Part shown: positions 1 to 8,035 of the stretch, in pieces
Numbering within the stretch: the stretch's first letter is position 1
Layout of the letters: every line of letters starts with the position of its first letter
Notes under the pieces: model-generated
Database searches by the model: none
Told to the model about the DNA's origin: nothing
What the model saw: only the letters and a program-made list of their open reading frames with translations
Position numbers and translations under genes: made by a program
DNA from: Hydrogenoanaerobacterium saccharovorans
GTDB lineage: Bacteria; Bacillota; Clostridia; Oscillospirales; Ruminococcaceae
Length of the DNA: 64,000 nt
Assembly: GCF_016901815.1 (NCBI RefSeq)
Contig: NZ_JACSNR010000002.1
Span: forward strand, 186,001-250,000
Direction: 5' to 3'

Positions 1-1
1 C

Positions 2-832
2 GGCGACCGGCTCTACTTCATGGACATCAACGAGGACGGTTACAGTGAAATGGTGCTGCTTGGCTGGGCCAGCAGCCGTGACCCGTCCATTCAGATTGTC
101 CGGCGGGCGGGCAGCCGGGTCATTGCCCGGGACGAGACCATTCTCAGCAGCCGTGCCATTGACTTCACCGGCCTGACCCTGGGCAAGACCCTGGACGGCG
201 ACACCGCCATCTATGTGGACGAGCTCATCAGTTCTTCCTCCGCCGCCACCGACATTGTGGTGCTGGACGGCTTCAATATGGAGGTTGTCACAGCGGCTGA
301 AACCGGCGATGACGAAGAGGAGGAGGCAGCGGACAGCCTCTATGACCAGACGGTCCGCCCGGCAGAGCTCACCTGCCAGGACTACAACGGCGACGGCATC
401 ATTGATATTCCCATTTCCACCCTGATGCCGGGGTATTCCTCCAGCGATGAGGACGAGAATATCTACCGCATTGACTACCAGAACCTCCATGACGGAGAAC
501 TGCTGCCCGCCTATTCGGTGGTATCCAACCGGGAGATGGGCTATATCTTCCTCATGCCGGACAGCTGGGTGGACAATGTGACGGTACGCCGGGTCACCGA
601 GACCAACGAGTGGCAGTTTGTGGTCTACAACGGCGACCTCAATCCCTCAGGAACAGTGCTGCTCACCATCAAGGTCAGCTCCCATCAGGACTACCAGGAT
701 AAGTTCAGCACCGATGTCTACTTCACGCTGGCAACCAAGGGGATCTTTGAATACACAGCCAGTATCCCCACCACCGACCATGAACTGAGCATCACCGAAT
801 CGGAGGTACGCTCCCGGTTCCTGCTCAGCTGA
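2..832 (+). CDS. Partial protein with calcium-loop (FG-GAP/VCBS-like) motifs, C-terminal part
   Basis: The gene enters from the left edge, so its start and any signal peptide are not visible. The 276 visible codons contain two acidic loops of DxNxDG type (DINEDGYSE at the start of the visible part, DYNGDGIID in the middle), as in calcium-binding FG-GAP/VCBS repeats. Between them lies an acidic stretch (DDEEEEAAD), and a beta-rich tail of about 120 residues follows. I infer an extracytoplasmic, probably lipoprotein or secreted, protein. It ends 78 bp before a response regulator on the same strand and may belong to the same transcription unit, which would make it an accessory or target of that two-component system. 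The function is not recognised. Confidence 0.7.
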   Translation, partial: GDRLYFMDINEDGYSEMVLLGWASSRDPSIQIVRRAGSRVIARDETILSSRAIDFTGLTLGKTLDGDTAIYVDELISSSSAATDIVVLDGFNMEVVTAAETGDDEEEEAADSLYDQTVRPAELTCQDYNGDGIIDIPISTLMPGYSSSDEDENIYRIDYQNLHDGELLPAYSVVSNREMGYIFLMPDSWVDNVTVRRVTETNEWQFVVYNGDLNPSGTVLLTIKVSSHQDYQDKFSTDVYFTLATKGIFEYTASIPTTDHELSITESEVRSRFLLS

Positions 833-910
833 TCCCGCAAACTCCCGTGCCGGTACCGTCCGGAGCGGATTACTTTCAATCAATCTGTATATAAAGGAGG
901 TATTTTCCTC

Positions 911-1603
911 ATGCGTAAGATCCTTGTTATGGAGGACGAAGACAATATCCGTGCCTTTGTGGTGCTCAACCTCAAGCGGGTGGGCTATGATGTAGTGGAT
1001 GTCGCCAGCGGCGAAGCAGCACTCGAAGCCTTTGCCCAGGCAGGCGGCGACTTTGACATCGCCATCCTGGACATCATGCTCCCGGGCATCGACGGCTTTG
1101 AAGTGTGCCGCCGCATCCGGGAACAGAGCAGCAGCATCGGCATTATCATGCTCTCCGCCAAGAGCCAGGAGATGGACAAGGTCCAGGGCCTGATGCTCGG
1201 CGCTGACGACTATATCACCAAGCCCTTCTCCCCGTCCGAACTGCTGGCCCGGGTGGATGCCATCTATCGCCGGGTATCCCTGTCCGGCGGCGGCAAGACT
1301 GCCGATGAAATCCATTCCGGCCCGTTTATCCTCAATCTCTCCAGCCGTACCCTCACCAAGAGCGGCAACCTCATCGACCTGACCCAGGTGGAATTCCAGA
1401 TCATGGAGTTCTTCATGCAGAACCCCAACAAGGCCCTGGAACGCAGCGAGATCCTCTCCAATATCTGGGGAGAAAACTACATGGGCGATGTGAAGATCGT
1501 GGATGTGAATATCCGGCGGCTTCGCATGAAGATCGAGGACGAGCCCAGTGAACCCCGCTACCTCACCACTGTCTGGGGTTACGGCTACAAGTGGAACCCG
1601 TAA
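911..1603 (+). CDS. OmpR/PhoB-family response regulator
   Basis: This is a 230-residue DNA-binding response regulator. The receiver domain (about residues 1-120) has the acidic pocket MEDEDN, the phospho-acceptor Asp54 in LDIMLPG, and the conserved Lys in YITKPF. The C-terminal winged helix (about 130-228) ends in the typical VWGYGYKW. The start is set by AAAGGAGG ten bases upstream. The gene is followed 39 bp later by its histidine kinase. Length and domain order are those of PhoB/PhoP/WalR-type regulators, which bind direct repeats upstream of promoters. It is one of two such regulators in the window. The signal is unknown. Confidence 0.95.
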   Translation: MRKILVMEDEDNIRAFVVLNLKRVGYDVVDVASGEAALEAFAQAGGDFDIAILDIMLPGIDGFEVCRRIREQSSSIGIIMLSAKSQEMDKVQGLMLGADDYITKPFSPSELLARVDAIYRRVSLSGGGKTADEIHSGPFILNLSSRTLTKSGNLIDLTQVEFQIMEFFMQNPNKALERSEILSNIWGENYMGDVKIVDVNIRRLRMKIEDEPSEPRYLTTVWGYGYKWNP

Positions 1604-1642
1604 CCCTGTTCCCATTCTGACCCGAAAGGAGGCCTTCCGGCT

Positions 1643-3154
1643 GTGGCCATGAAAAAAATCACCCGGCGCTGGCTGGTCAACGGCCTCGGCGTCATCTTTG
1701 TGATCCTGCTCGGCGTCATGATCGCCTTTTCCTTTGGCGTACGCAGCTTCTATTACAGCAGCGTCCAGCAGATCATCATCTCCCGCTCCTCGGTGATCTC
1801 CACCCTGCTGCAGACCTATGCCCAGGACAGTTCGGTGAACTTCTCCCAGGAACTGCAGAACATTGTGGAAACCTTCGAGTACCGGGAGACCATGGAACTC
1901 ATGGCCATTGACAGCAGCGGCAAGGTGATGATGACCTCCTCCGGTTTCCTGCCCGAAGAGGATCTGCCCATGCCCGATTTTGAAGGCGCCATGTCCTCTC
2001 CGGACGGCATTGATGTCTATCAGGGCCGCATCGGCGGGGAAAATATCATGGCTGTTTCGGTGGCTGCCGGTTCTGCCAGTGAAAATCTGGCTGCCACCCG
2101 GTATGTGGTCTCGCTGGAACAGGTGGACAATCAGATTCTGCTGCTCACCGCCATCATCGGTTCGGTGTGTCTGGCAATCATTCTGTTTGTTATCTTCTCC
2201 AGCTCCTATTTCATCAACTCCATCGTCAATCCGGTGAGTGAGATCGCTGAAACCGCCCGGCGCATCGCCCAGGGCGACTTCAAGGCCCGGCTGGAAAAGA
2301 AAAATGACGATGAAATCGGCGAGCTCAGCGATGTGATCAACTACATGGCGGAGGAACTTGCCAACTCGGAAAAGCTCAAGAACGACTTCATCTCCTCGGT
2401 ATCCCATGAACTGCGCACCCCCCTCACCGCCATCCGAGGCTGGGGCGAAACCATGCTCATGGACGAGAATATCGACCATGCCACCCTGGAAACCGGCATG
2501 GGGGTCATCATGCGGGAGACCGAACGCCTCTCGGACATGGTGGAGGAGCTGCTGGACTTCTCCCGGATGCAGTCCGGACGCATGAAGCTGGTCAAGAGCA
2601 AGATGGATGTGCTGGCGGAACTCAGCGAAGCAGTCATCATGTATACCGAGCGTGCCAAGCGGGAGGGAATGCTCCTCATCTATGACGAGCCCGACCTGTT
2701 TGTGCCGGTATTCGGTGACCGGGGCAAGCTGCGCCAGGTGTTCATCAATGTCATTGACAACGCCCTCAAATACTCCGATCCCGGCGACACCACCACGGTA
2801 TCGGCCCGGGTAGAGGGAAACAATATCATCATCGAGGTGGAGGACACCGGCTGCGGCATCAGCGCTGCCGACCTTCCCAAGATCAAGACCAAATTCTACA
2901 AGGCCAATCTCACCCGGCGTGGTTCGGGCATTGGCCTGGCTGTGGCGGATGAGATCATCCAGATGCACGGCGGACGGCTGGATGTGAGCTCGGTGGAGGG
3001 CGAAGGCACCACTGTCACCATCACCCTGCCCATTATGGAGCGGGGCGACGACTCCACCCAGATTGCCGAAGCCACTGCCGAAAAGGCTGCTCCGCCCAGC
3101 GACGCAGCCGTACACCTGAACAAGCTGGATCTCAGCGACATCGAGGACAACTGA
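1643..3154 (+). CDS. Sensor histidine kinase (HAMP, HisKA, HATPase)
   Basis: This 503-residue membrane sensor kinase is the partner of the response regulator just upstream. It has an N-terminal membrane helix (about residues 12-32), an extracytoplasmic sensor region of about 140 residues, a second helix (about 170-195), a HAMP linker, a HisKA domain with His255 in SVSHELRTPLT, and a HATPase domain with N box (NVIDNALKYS) and G boxes (DTGCGI, GSGIGLAVA). The C-terminus carries a short Ala-rich tail. A GTG start at 1643 lies ten bases after AAAGGAGG; an ATG two codons later is the alternative but is spaced less well. The sensed signal cannot be read from the sequence. Confidence 0.93.
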   Translation: MAMKKITRRWLVNGLGVIFVILLGVMIAFSFGVRSFYYSSVQQIIISRSSVISTLLQTYAQDSSVNFSQELQNIVETFEYRETMELMAIDSSGKVMMTSSGFLPEEDLPMPDFEGAMSSPDGIDVYQGRIGGENIMAVSVAAGSASENLAATRYVVSLEQVDNQILLLTAIIGSVCLAIILFVIFSSSYFINSIVNPVSEIAETARRIAQGDFKARLEKKNDDEIGELSDVINYMAEELANSEKLKNDFISSVSHELRTPLTAIRGWGETMLMDENIDHATLETGMGVIMRETERLSDMVEELLDFSRMQSGRMKLVKSKMDVLAELSEAVIMYTERAKREGMLLIYDEPDLFVPVFGDRGKLRQVFINVIDNALKYSDPGDTTTVSARVEGNNIIIEVEDTGCGISAADLPKIKTKFYKANLTRRGSGIGLAVADEIIQMHGGRLDVSSVEGEGTTVTITLPIMERGDDSTQIAEATAEKAAPPSDAAVHLNKLDLSDIEDN

Positions 3155-3178
3155 CCCCCGGAAAGCACCGGGGGTTTT
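3155..3178 (+). terminator. Hairpin after the kinase gene
   Basis: Arms CCCCCGG and CCGGGGG with a six-base loop directly follow the kinase stop codon and are followed by only four T. This may be a weak terminator or attenuator before the DUF1385 gene. Confidence 0.45.
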
Positions 3179-3201
3179 GGCCCATAAAGGAGGAATCCCA
3201 A

Positions 3202-4143
3202 ATAGAAAAGAATCAGAACGCCTGCGCCTGCAAACAGACTTCCATCGGCGGTCAGGCACTCATCGAAGGCATTATGATGCGGGGACCGCACCAGTCCGCC
3301 ATGGCAGTGCGCCGTCCCGACAAATCCATCACCACCGAGACCTGGGAGACCTTCTCCGGCGGCAAGAAGTGGTATCATTCGGTTCCCATTGTCCGGGGCT
3401 GTGTGAGCTTTGTGGAATCGCTGCGGGTAGGCTATCGCTGCCTGATGCGTTCGGCAGACCTCGCCGGCTATGAGGAGGAACCCTCCGCCTTTGAAAAGAA
3501 ACTCATCGACAAATTCGGCAAAAAGGCATCGGATGCCCTCACCTACCTTGCCATGCTCATCGGCGTGGTGGCTGCCGTGCTGCTCTTCATGGTGCTGCCC
3601 GCCTTCCTGGTGGGACTGCTGGGAGATCTCATTCCCGACTGGTCCCGCACCATTCTGGAGGGCGTACTGAAGATCACCCTCTTTGTGCTCTATCTTGCCG
3701 TGGTCAGCCGCAGCAAGGATATGCACCGGATGTTCCAGTACCATGGCGCCGAACACAAGACCATCGCCTGCTATGAGGCCGGCGAGGAGCTCACCCCCGA
3801 AAATGTGAAGAAGTACACCCGGTTCCACCCCCGGTGCGGCACCAGCTTCCTGCTGATCGTCCTGGTGGTGTCGGTGCTGGTGTTCTCCTTTGTCACCTGG
3901 AACAGCCTGGTGATCCGGGTGCTGCTCAAGCTCGTCCTGCTGCCGGTGACAGTGGGCATCTCCTTTGAGATCATCCGCTATGCCGGACGCTATTCCAATC
4001 CCCTTACCCGGCTGATCTCCGCTCCCGGCCTGTGGCTGCAGCGGCTCACCACTGCCGAACCGGATACCGAACACATCGAAGTAGCCATTGCCTCGATGCT
4101 GCCCTGTATCCCCAGTGACGGCAGCGACCAGTGGGGGAACTGA
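3202..4143 (+). CDS. DUF1385 family membrane protein, apparent ATA start
   Basis: DUF1385 proteins are membrane proteins of unknown function, often found next to prmC as here (the stop is one base before the prmC ATG). The product has about four hydrophobic segments and the family's conserved blocks: GGQALIEGIMMRGP near the N-terminus, SVPIVRGCVSF, and YHGAEHKTIACYE. The first ATG (3274) falls inside the conserved GIMMRGP block, so it cannot be the true start. Reading the same frame upstream gives the expected N-terminus, back to an ATA codon at 3202 that lies eight bases after AAAGGAGG. No ATG, GTG or TTG exists in frame between. Either ATA is used as the start, or an ATG was altered by mutation or sequencing error. 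Confidence 0.85.
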   Translation: MEKNQNACACKQTSIGGQALIEGIMMRGPHQSAMAVRRPDKSITTETWETFSGGKKWYHSVPIVRGCVSFVESLRVGYRCLMRSADLAGYEEEPSAFEKKLIDKFGKKASDALTYLAMLIGVVAAVLLFMVLPAFLVGLLGDLIPDWSRTILEGVLKITLFVLYLAVVSRSKDMHRMFQYHGAEHKTIACYEAGEELTPENVKKYTRFHPRCGTSFLLIVLVVSVLVFSFVTWNSLVIRVLLKLVLLPVTVGISFEIIRYAGRYSNPLTRLISAPGLWLQRLTTAEPDTEHIEVAIASMLPCIPSDGSDQWGN

Positions 4144-4144
4144 G

Positions 4145-4987
4145 ATGACGATCCATGCGTTCCAGCGCAGTCTGGAACAGAAACTCACAGAACTGGGGGC
4201 GGAAAGCCCCCGTTTTGACGCTGCCCAGCTGCTGCGGTGGCTTTCGGGGCAGGAACAGGCCTGGCTCATTGCCCATGCCGCCGACCCCTGCCCCGAGGAC
4301 TGGCAGTCCCGATCAGAGGACGCCCTGGCCCGGCTCCGGGGCGGCGAACCCCTCCAGTACCTGCTGGGGGAATGGGAGTTCTACGGCCTGACCCTGGCAG
4401 TGGGGCCCGGTGTGCTGATCCCCCGGGCGGACACCGAAACGGTGGTGGATGCCTGTCTGGAACGGCTCACCCCCTCCTCTGGCCCGGTGATCTGGGATCT
4501 GTGCAGCGGCAGCGGCGCCATTGCCCTGGCCCTTGCCAGCTGCCGCCCCGATGCCCGTATCCTGGCGGCAGAGTTCTCGGATGAGGCGCTTTCCTACCTG
4601 CGCCGGAACATCGCCGCCCTGGCCCCCGGTCAGGTGGAGGCGGTGCAGACCGATGTGCTCACCCGCCTGCCCGACGGTGTCTGCGACCTCATTGTATCCA
4701 ACCCGCCCTATATCACCGGGGCGGATATGCAGACCCTCTCTCCCCAGGTACGGCACGAACCGGAACTGGCGCTCTACGGCGGCGAGGACGGACTGCGGTT
4801 CTACCGGCAGCTCACCCGGAGCTGCTATGATCATCTCCGCCCCGGCGGCTGGCTCATCTTCGAGATCGGCTATGACCAGGGCGAAAGCGTCCCGGAACTG
4901 CTGCGTCAGCGGGGGTTTGCGGAGGTGTTCTGTCAGACCGATCTGGCAGGTGTTCCCCGGTGTGCCGGCGGACGCCGCCCGCTCTGA
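4145..4987 (+). CDS. prmC: Peptide chain release factor N5-glutamine methyltransferase
   Basis: PrmC methylates the Gln of the GGQ motif in RF1 and RF2 with S-adenosylmethionine. The 280-residue product has the helical N-terminal substrate domain, the linker VLIPRADTE, the SAM-binding motif DLCSGSGAIALALA, and the catalytic NPPY (SNPPYITGADM). The start chosen is the ATG at 4145, one base after the DUF1385 stop, which gives the normal family length. An upstream in-frame extension would overlap DUF1385 and is unlikely. prfA, a frequent neighbour, does not follow here. Confidence 0.96.
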   Translation: MTIHAFQRSLEQKLTELGAESPRFDAAQLLRWLSGQEQAWLIAHAADPCPEDWQSRSEDALARLRGGEPLQYLLGEWEFYGLTLAVGPGVLIPRADTETVVDACLERLTPSSGPVIWDLCSGSGAIALALASCRPDARILAAEFSDEALSYLRRNIAALAPGQVEAVQTDVLTRLPDGVCDLIVSNPPYITGADMQTLSPQVRHEPELALYGGEDGLRFYRQLTRSCYDHLRPGGWLIFEIGYDQGESVPELLRQRGFAEVFCQTDLAGVPRCAGGRRPL

Positions 4988-5022
4988 AACTTTGGCAATT
5001 TTATAAAACAGGAGGAATCCCT

Positions 5023-5538
5023 ATGAATCTTCTTATCGTTGTGGATATGCAGAAGGACTTTATCGATGGCTCGCTGGGCACAGCGGAAGCTCAGGCCATT
5101 GTCCCGGCTGTCAAGGAGCGCATTGTCGAGGCCATGGGTGACCGCTGGCAGGTGATCTTCACCAAGGATACCCACAGCATCGACTACCTCAAGACCCAGG
5201 AGGGCAGAAACCTCCCGGTAATGCACTGCCTGCGGGGCAGCGACGGCTGGCAGTTCCCGGCAGAGCTCCAGGATCTCTCGGTGGGCAGCTCCATCTTTGA
5301 AAAGGGCAGCTTCGGCAGCCTGGAGCTGGCTGAGTATGTCCGCTCGCTCAATCCCGATGCCATCGAGGTCATCGGCCTCTGCACCGACATCTGTGTGCTT
5401 GCCAATGTGGCGCTGCTCAAGGCCTACTGCCCGGAAGTGCCCATGACAGTCCGGGCCAGCTGCTGTGCCGGTGTGACCCCCGAAGCCCATGAAAACGCCC
5501 TCAATGCCATGAAGGCGCTGCAGGTGGAGATCCTGTAA
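5023..5538 (+). CDS. Isochorismatase-family cysteine hydrolase (nicotinamidase-like)
   Basis: This 171-residue protein has the isochorismatase/nicotinamidase fold. The catalytic Asp is in VVDMQKDF (Asp8), and the nucleophilic Cys is in GLCTDICV, with the usual following A-x-x-A helix. The central Lys of the triad is probably in the FEKGSFGS region. Nicotinamide is a plausible substrate given the resemblance to PncA, but other amides are possible. A good ribosome-binding site (GGAGG) precedes the ATG. It lies 35 bp after prmC on the same strand and is closed by a strong terminator. Confidence 0.85.
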   Translation: MNLLIVVDMQKDFIDGSLGTAEAQAIVPAVKERIVEAMGDRWQVIFTKDTHSIDYLKTQEGRNLPVMHCLRGSDGWQFPAELQDLSVGSSIFEKGSFGSLELAEYVRSLNPDAIEVIGLCTDICVLANVALLKAYCPEVPMTVRASCCAGVTPEAHENALNAMKALQVEIL

Positions 5539-5554
5539 CCCCTTATATAAACCA

Positions 5555-5593
5555 AAAACCGGAGCTTTCCTGTGCGGAGAGCTCCGGTTTTTT
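5555..5593. terminator. Bidirectional terminator between convergent genes
   Basis: Arms AAAACCGGAGCT and AGCTCCGGTTTT with T/A runs on both sides serve the isochorismatase gene on plus and the antiporter on minus. Confidence 0.9.
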
Positions 5594-5613
5594 ATTGGGG
5601 GAAAATGGGGAGA

Positions 5614-6812
5614 TCAGTCTGCGGGACGCAGCAGACGGCGGCAGGTACTGTCGATGCCGATGGCTCCCAGCGGCGCTGTGATGAGAATCGCCAGCACTGC
5701 CACCGAGAGCACCAGAGCTCCGCAGGGCAGACCCATTGCCAGCGGCACCGAACCGATGGCGGCCTGTACCGTGGCCTTGGGCAGATAGGCAATGACGCAG
5801 AAGAGCCGCTCCTTCCAGTCCAGACGGGTGCCGGCCAGAGCCAGCAGAACGCCCACCGCCCGGACACAGAGGGCCAGCAGGATCATCACCACGGCGGCGG
5901 CTCCGGCCTGGAGGGTGTAGCGGATATCCACTGCCGCGCCCACCAGCACGAAGAGCAGCACTTCGGCAGCGATCCACAGCTTGCCGAATTTCTCCGAGAG
6001 CCGGTCGGTGACGCTGGACACGCCCCACAACCGCAGGGCGCAGGCCATTGCCATCACCGCCAGCAGACCGGACAGGGGCAGAATCCCCTCCAGCCAGCCC
6101 TCGGCAGCCACCAGCAGGAAGGAGATGCCCAGCACGATCAGCACCTTCATGCTGCCCCGCACCGGCAGTCCCCGGTTCCAGGCCAGGTCGAAGAACCGGC
6201 AGAGAAGCCAGCCCACAGCCAGACCCAGCAGGATTCCGGTACAGATGGATACCGGAATGCCCACGAACTCCGCCAGATTGACACTACCGCCCTGGGCCAT
6301 GCCGGTAAAGGCGGAAAAGAGGACGATGACAAAGACATCATCGCAGGAGGCTCCGGCGAGAATGAGCTGGGGAACGCCTTCCCGGGTACCCCGTCCCTCC
6401 TCCATCAGGCGGACCATCCGGGGCACCACCACTGCCGGGGACACAGCCCCCAGCACGGCGCCCATGACGGCGGCTTCCAGCCGGGTGATGCCCAGCAGCA
6501 TGGGAGCAAACAGGATATAGGCCAGGATCTCAAAGCTGGCGGGCAGGAAGGACATGAGCACCGCCGGGCGTCCCACCCGGCGCAGGTCGCCGAGATCCAG
6601 CGAAAGCCCCGCCTTGATGAGAATGATGATGAGTGCCATCTGCCGCAGGTCGGCGCTGATGGCGAGGATGACGGGTCCAGCAGCTCCAGGACATAGGGGC
6701 CGAGCAGGATTCCGGTGAAGAGCATGCCGATGATCCGTGGCAGGCGCAGCAGGCTGCACAGGGTTGCCATGGCGAGTCCCGCCAGGAAAATCAGCGCAAG
6801 GGAAGTGAGCAT
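5614..6812 (-). pseudogene. Cation/proton antiporter (CPA family), broken by a one-base frameshift
   Basis: The product resembles Na+(K+)/H+ exchangers of the CPA superfamily, with 11-13 membrane helices. The start is the ATG at 6812 behind AGGAGG; this frame reads the first about 48 residues, ending in GPYVLELLDP. The remaining about 350 residues (from ILAISADLRQMAL onward, including GASCDDVFVIVLFS) lie in another frame that has no start of its own matching the family N-terminus. One missing base near 6668-6672 would restore LLDPS-ILAISADL, which is what the family shows. So the gene is disrupted here, or the assembly has an error. The fluoride riboswitch upstream suggests a role in fluoride or pH stress. 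Confidence 0.85.
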
Positions 6813-6844
6813 AACAAATTTCCTCCTTCAGGGGTTTTGGACGC

Positions 6845-6945
6845 AAAAAAGGCTGATGCCTCCTGCGACCTTACGAATCACAGAAGTCATCAGCCAGTCA
6901 TACGGCGGTTCCGGTTTCCCGCGGGAGAACTTCATTCCCGATACC
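6845..6945 (-). promoter_or_regulatory. Fluoride riboswitch (crcB motif) with terminator
   Basis: On the minus strand the leader reads GGGAAUGAAGUUCUCCC, later AACCGCC, then GGCUGAUGACUUCU. This matches the fluoride aptamer: the AUGAAGU loop can form the pseudoknot with ACUUC of the 3' part, as in the Thermotoga riboswitch. The 3' part GGCTGATG also pairs with CATCAGCC further on, followed by six T, forming a terminator that competes with the aptamer. Fluoride binding would stabilise the aptamer and let transcription reach the antiporter gene. Known targets of this class include CrcB/Fluc, CLC-F and antiporters. Confidence 0.85.
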
Positions 6946-6950
6946 GTACT

Positions 6951-6979
6951 ACTATACCAGACCCTCCCGGCTCTGTCAA
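6951..6979 (-). promoter_or_regulatory. Sigma-A promoter of the riboswitch-antiporter unit
   Basis: On the minus strand TTGACA, 17-bp spacer, TATAGT. The -35 box overlaps the stop codon of the LysR gene, so the antiporter has its own start of transcription just before the aptamer. Confidence 0.85.
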
Positions 6980-7881
6980 GCCCGGCCATATTCCCGCAGC
7001 TGTTTTTTGTACAGCGCCAGAATATCCTGAAGCGTCTCCTTGTGGGCAAAATCCCGGTGATAGACCAGGTTGGTCTCCCGGGTCATGCTCAGATTCTCGA
7101 TGGGCAGGGCCGTGAGCTTGCCCTTGCGCAGTTCGTCCATACAGGCGCTCCGGGCCAGGATGGAGATGCCCAGGTTCTTGCGGATCAGATCCTTGATGGT
7201 CGCCACATTGTCCACCTCCAGGATCACCTGGAAGTCGGCAATGGACTCCCCGATGGCAGCCAGCGCCGATTCGAACCGCACCCGGGTCTCGGAATTGGGC
7301 AGGCGCAGGATCAGTTTTTCCTGCCGGATCTCGTCCAGGGTGATCATGGAACTGTGGGAGAGCGGATGGGTATTTGCCAGCACGCACACCAGATAATCGG
7401 TGTCCAGCATCAGGGCACTCAGCTCCGGACGGGTGGAACGACCCTCCACCACCGCCAGATCCAGCTCGAAGTTTTCCAGCATATCATAAAGATTATTTAT
7501 GTTGTCCGTAACAATCGTTATGGAGATACCGGGGTTTTCATTGGTGTAACGGGCCAGTACCTCTGCCACAATGCTGCTCTCCGCCGTGTGGGTGATGCCG
7601 ATGCGCAGCCGGGTCAGCCGCCGTCCCGCCTCCTGCAGTTCCTCCGCCATCTTCTTCTCCAGCGCCTTCATCCGGCGCACATACCGCAGCACGGTCTCCC
7701 CCTCGGGAGTCAGCATCAGATCGCCGTTTCCCCGCACAAACAGCCGCACCCCCAGCTCCTGTTCCAGCTGGCTGATGTGATGGCTCACCGCCGGCTGGGT
7801 CAGCGAGAGCGCCTGAGCTGCCCGGGTGAAATTCCTCTTCTCCGCCACCAGCAGCAGCGTATCCAGCTTGGGATCAAGCAT
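6976..7881 (-). CDS. LysR-family transcriptional regulator
   Basis: This 301-residue regulator has an N-terminal winged helix (residues 1-60; FTRAAQALSLTQPAVSHHI is the typical LysR recognition region) and a periplasmic-binding-fold effector domain (about 90-295). It is divergent from the second antiporter gene, with 154 bp between, the classic arrangement for a LysR regulator controlling its neighbour. The ATG follows GGAGGG. The effector is unknown; given the neighbours, an ion or pH-related signal is a guess. Confidence 0.93.
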   Translation of the reverse strand: MLDPKLDTLLLVAEKRNFTRAAQALSLTQPAVSHHISQLEQELGVRLFVRGNGDLMLTPEGETVLRYVRRMKALEKKMAEELQEAGRRLTRLRIGITHTAESSIVAEVLARYTNENPGISITIVTDNINNLYDMLENFELDLAVVEGRSTRPELSALMLDTDYLVCVLANTHPLSHSSMITLDEIRQEKLILRLPNSETRVRFESALAAIGESIADFQVILEVDNVATIKDLIRKNLGISILARSACMDELRKGKLTALPIENLSMTRETNLVYHRDFAHKETLQDILALYKKQLREYGRA

Positions 7882-8035
7882 GGAACTGTCCCTCCTTTAT
7901 CATAAATTATTTTTATCATATCCAATAAAACTATAATTTGCTTTTATCCAAGTCCCAGTATATCATAAAGCAGATGTTTTTCCAATCCGGCTCTGCAAAA
8001 GCATCCCATCTTTTTTCAGAAGGAGGAAGTTTCCC
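7882..8035. promoter_or_regulatory. Divergent control region with repeated TATCATA
   Basis: This AT-rich stretch lies between the LysR gene and the divergent antiporter. TATCATA occurs three times (7898, 7914, 7961), the first two 16 bp apart, and ATAAATTATTTTTAT is a near palindrome with LysR-box character (T-N11-A). Likely LysR binding sites; not tested. Confidence 0.5.

Noticed and set aside
647-3259. 870-codon open frame on the minus strand
   Set aside because: It is antisense to an intact two-component system and has no start signal or family motif; long shadows are common at this GC content.
3274-4143. Start of the DUF1385 gene at the first ATG
   Set aside because: It would cut the conserved GGQALIEGIMMRGP block.
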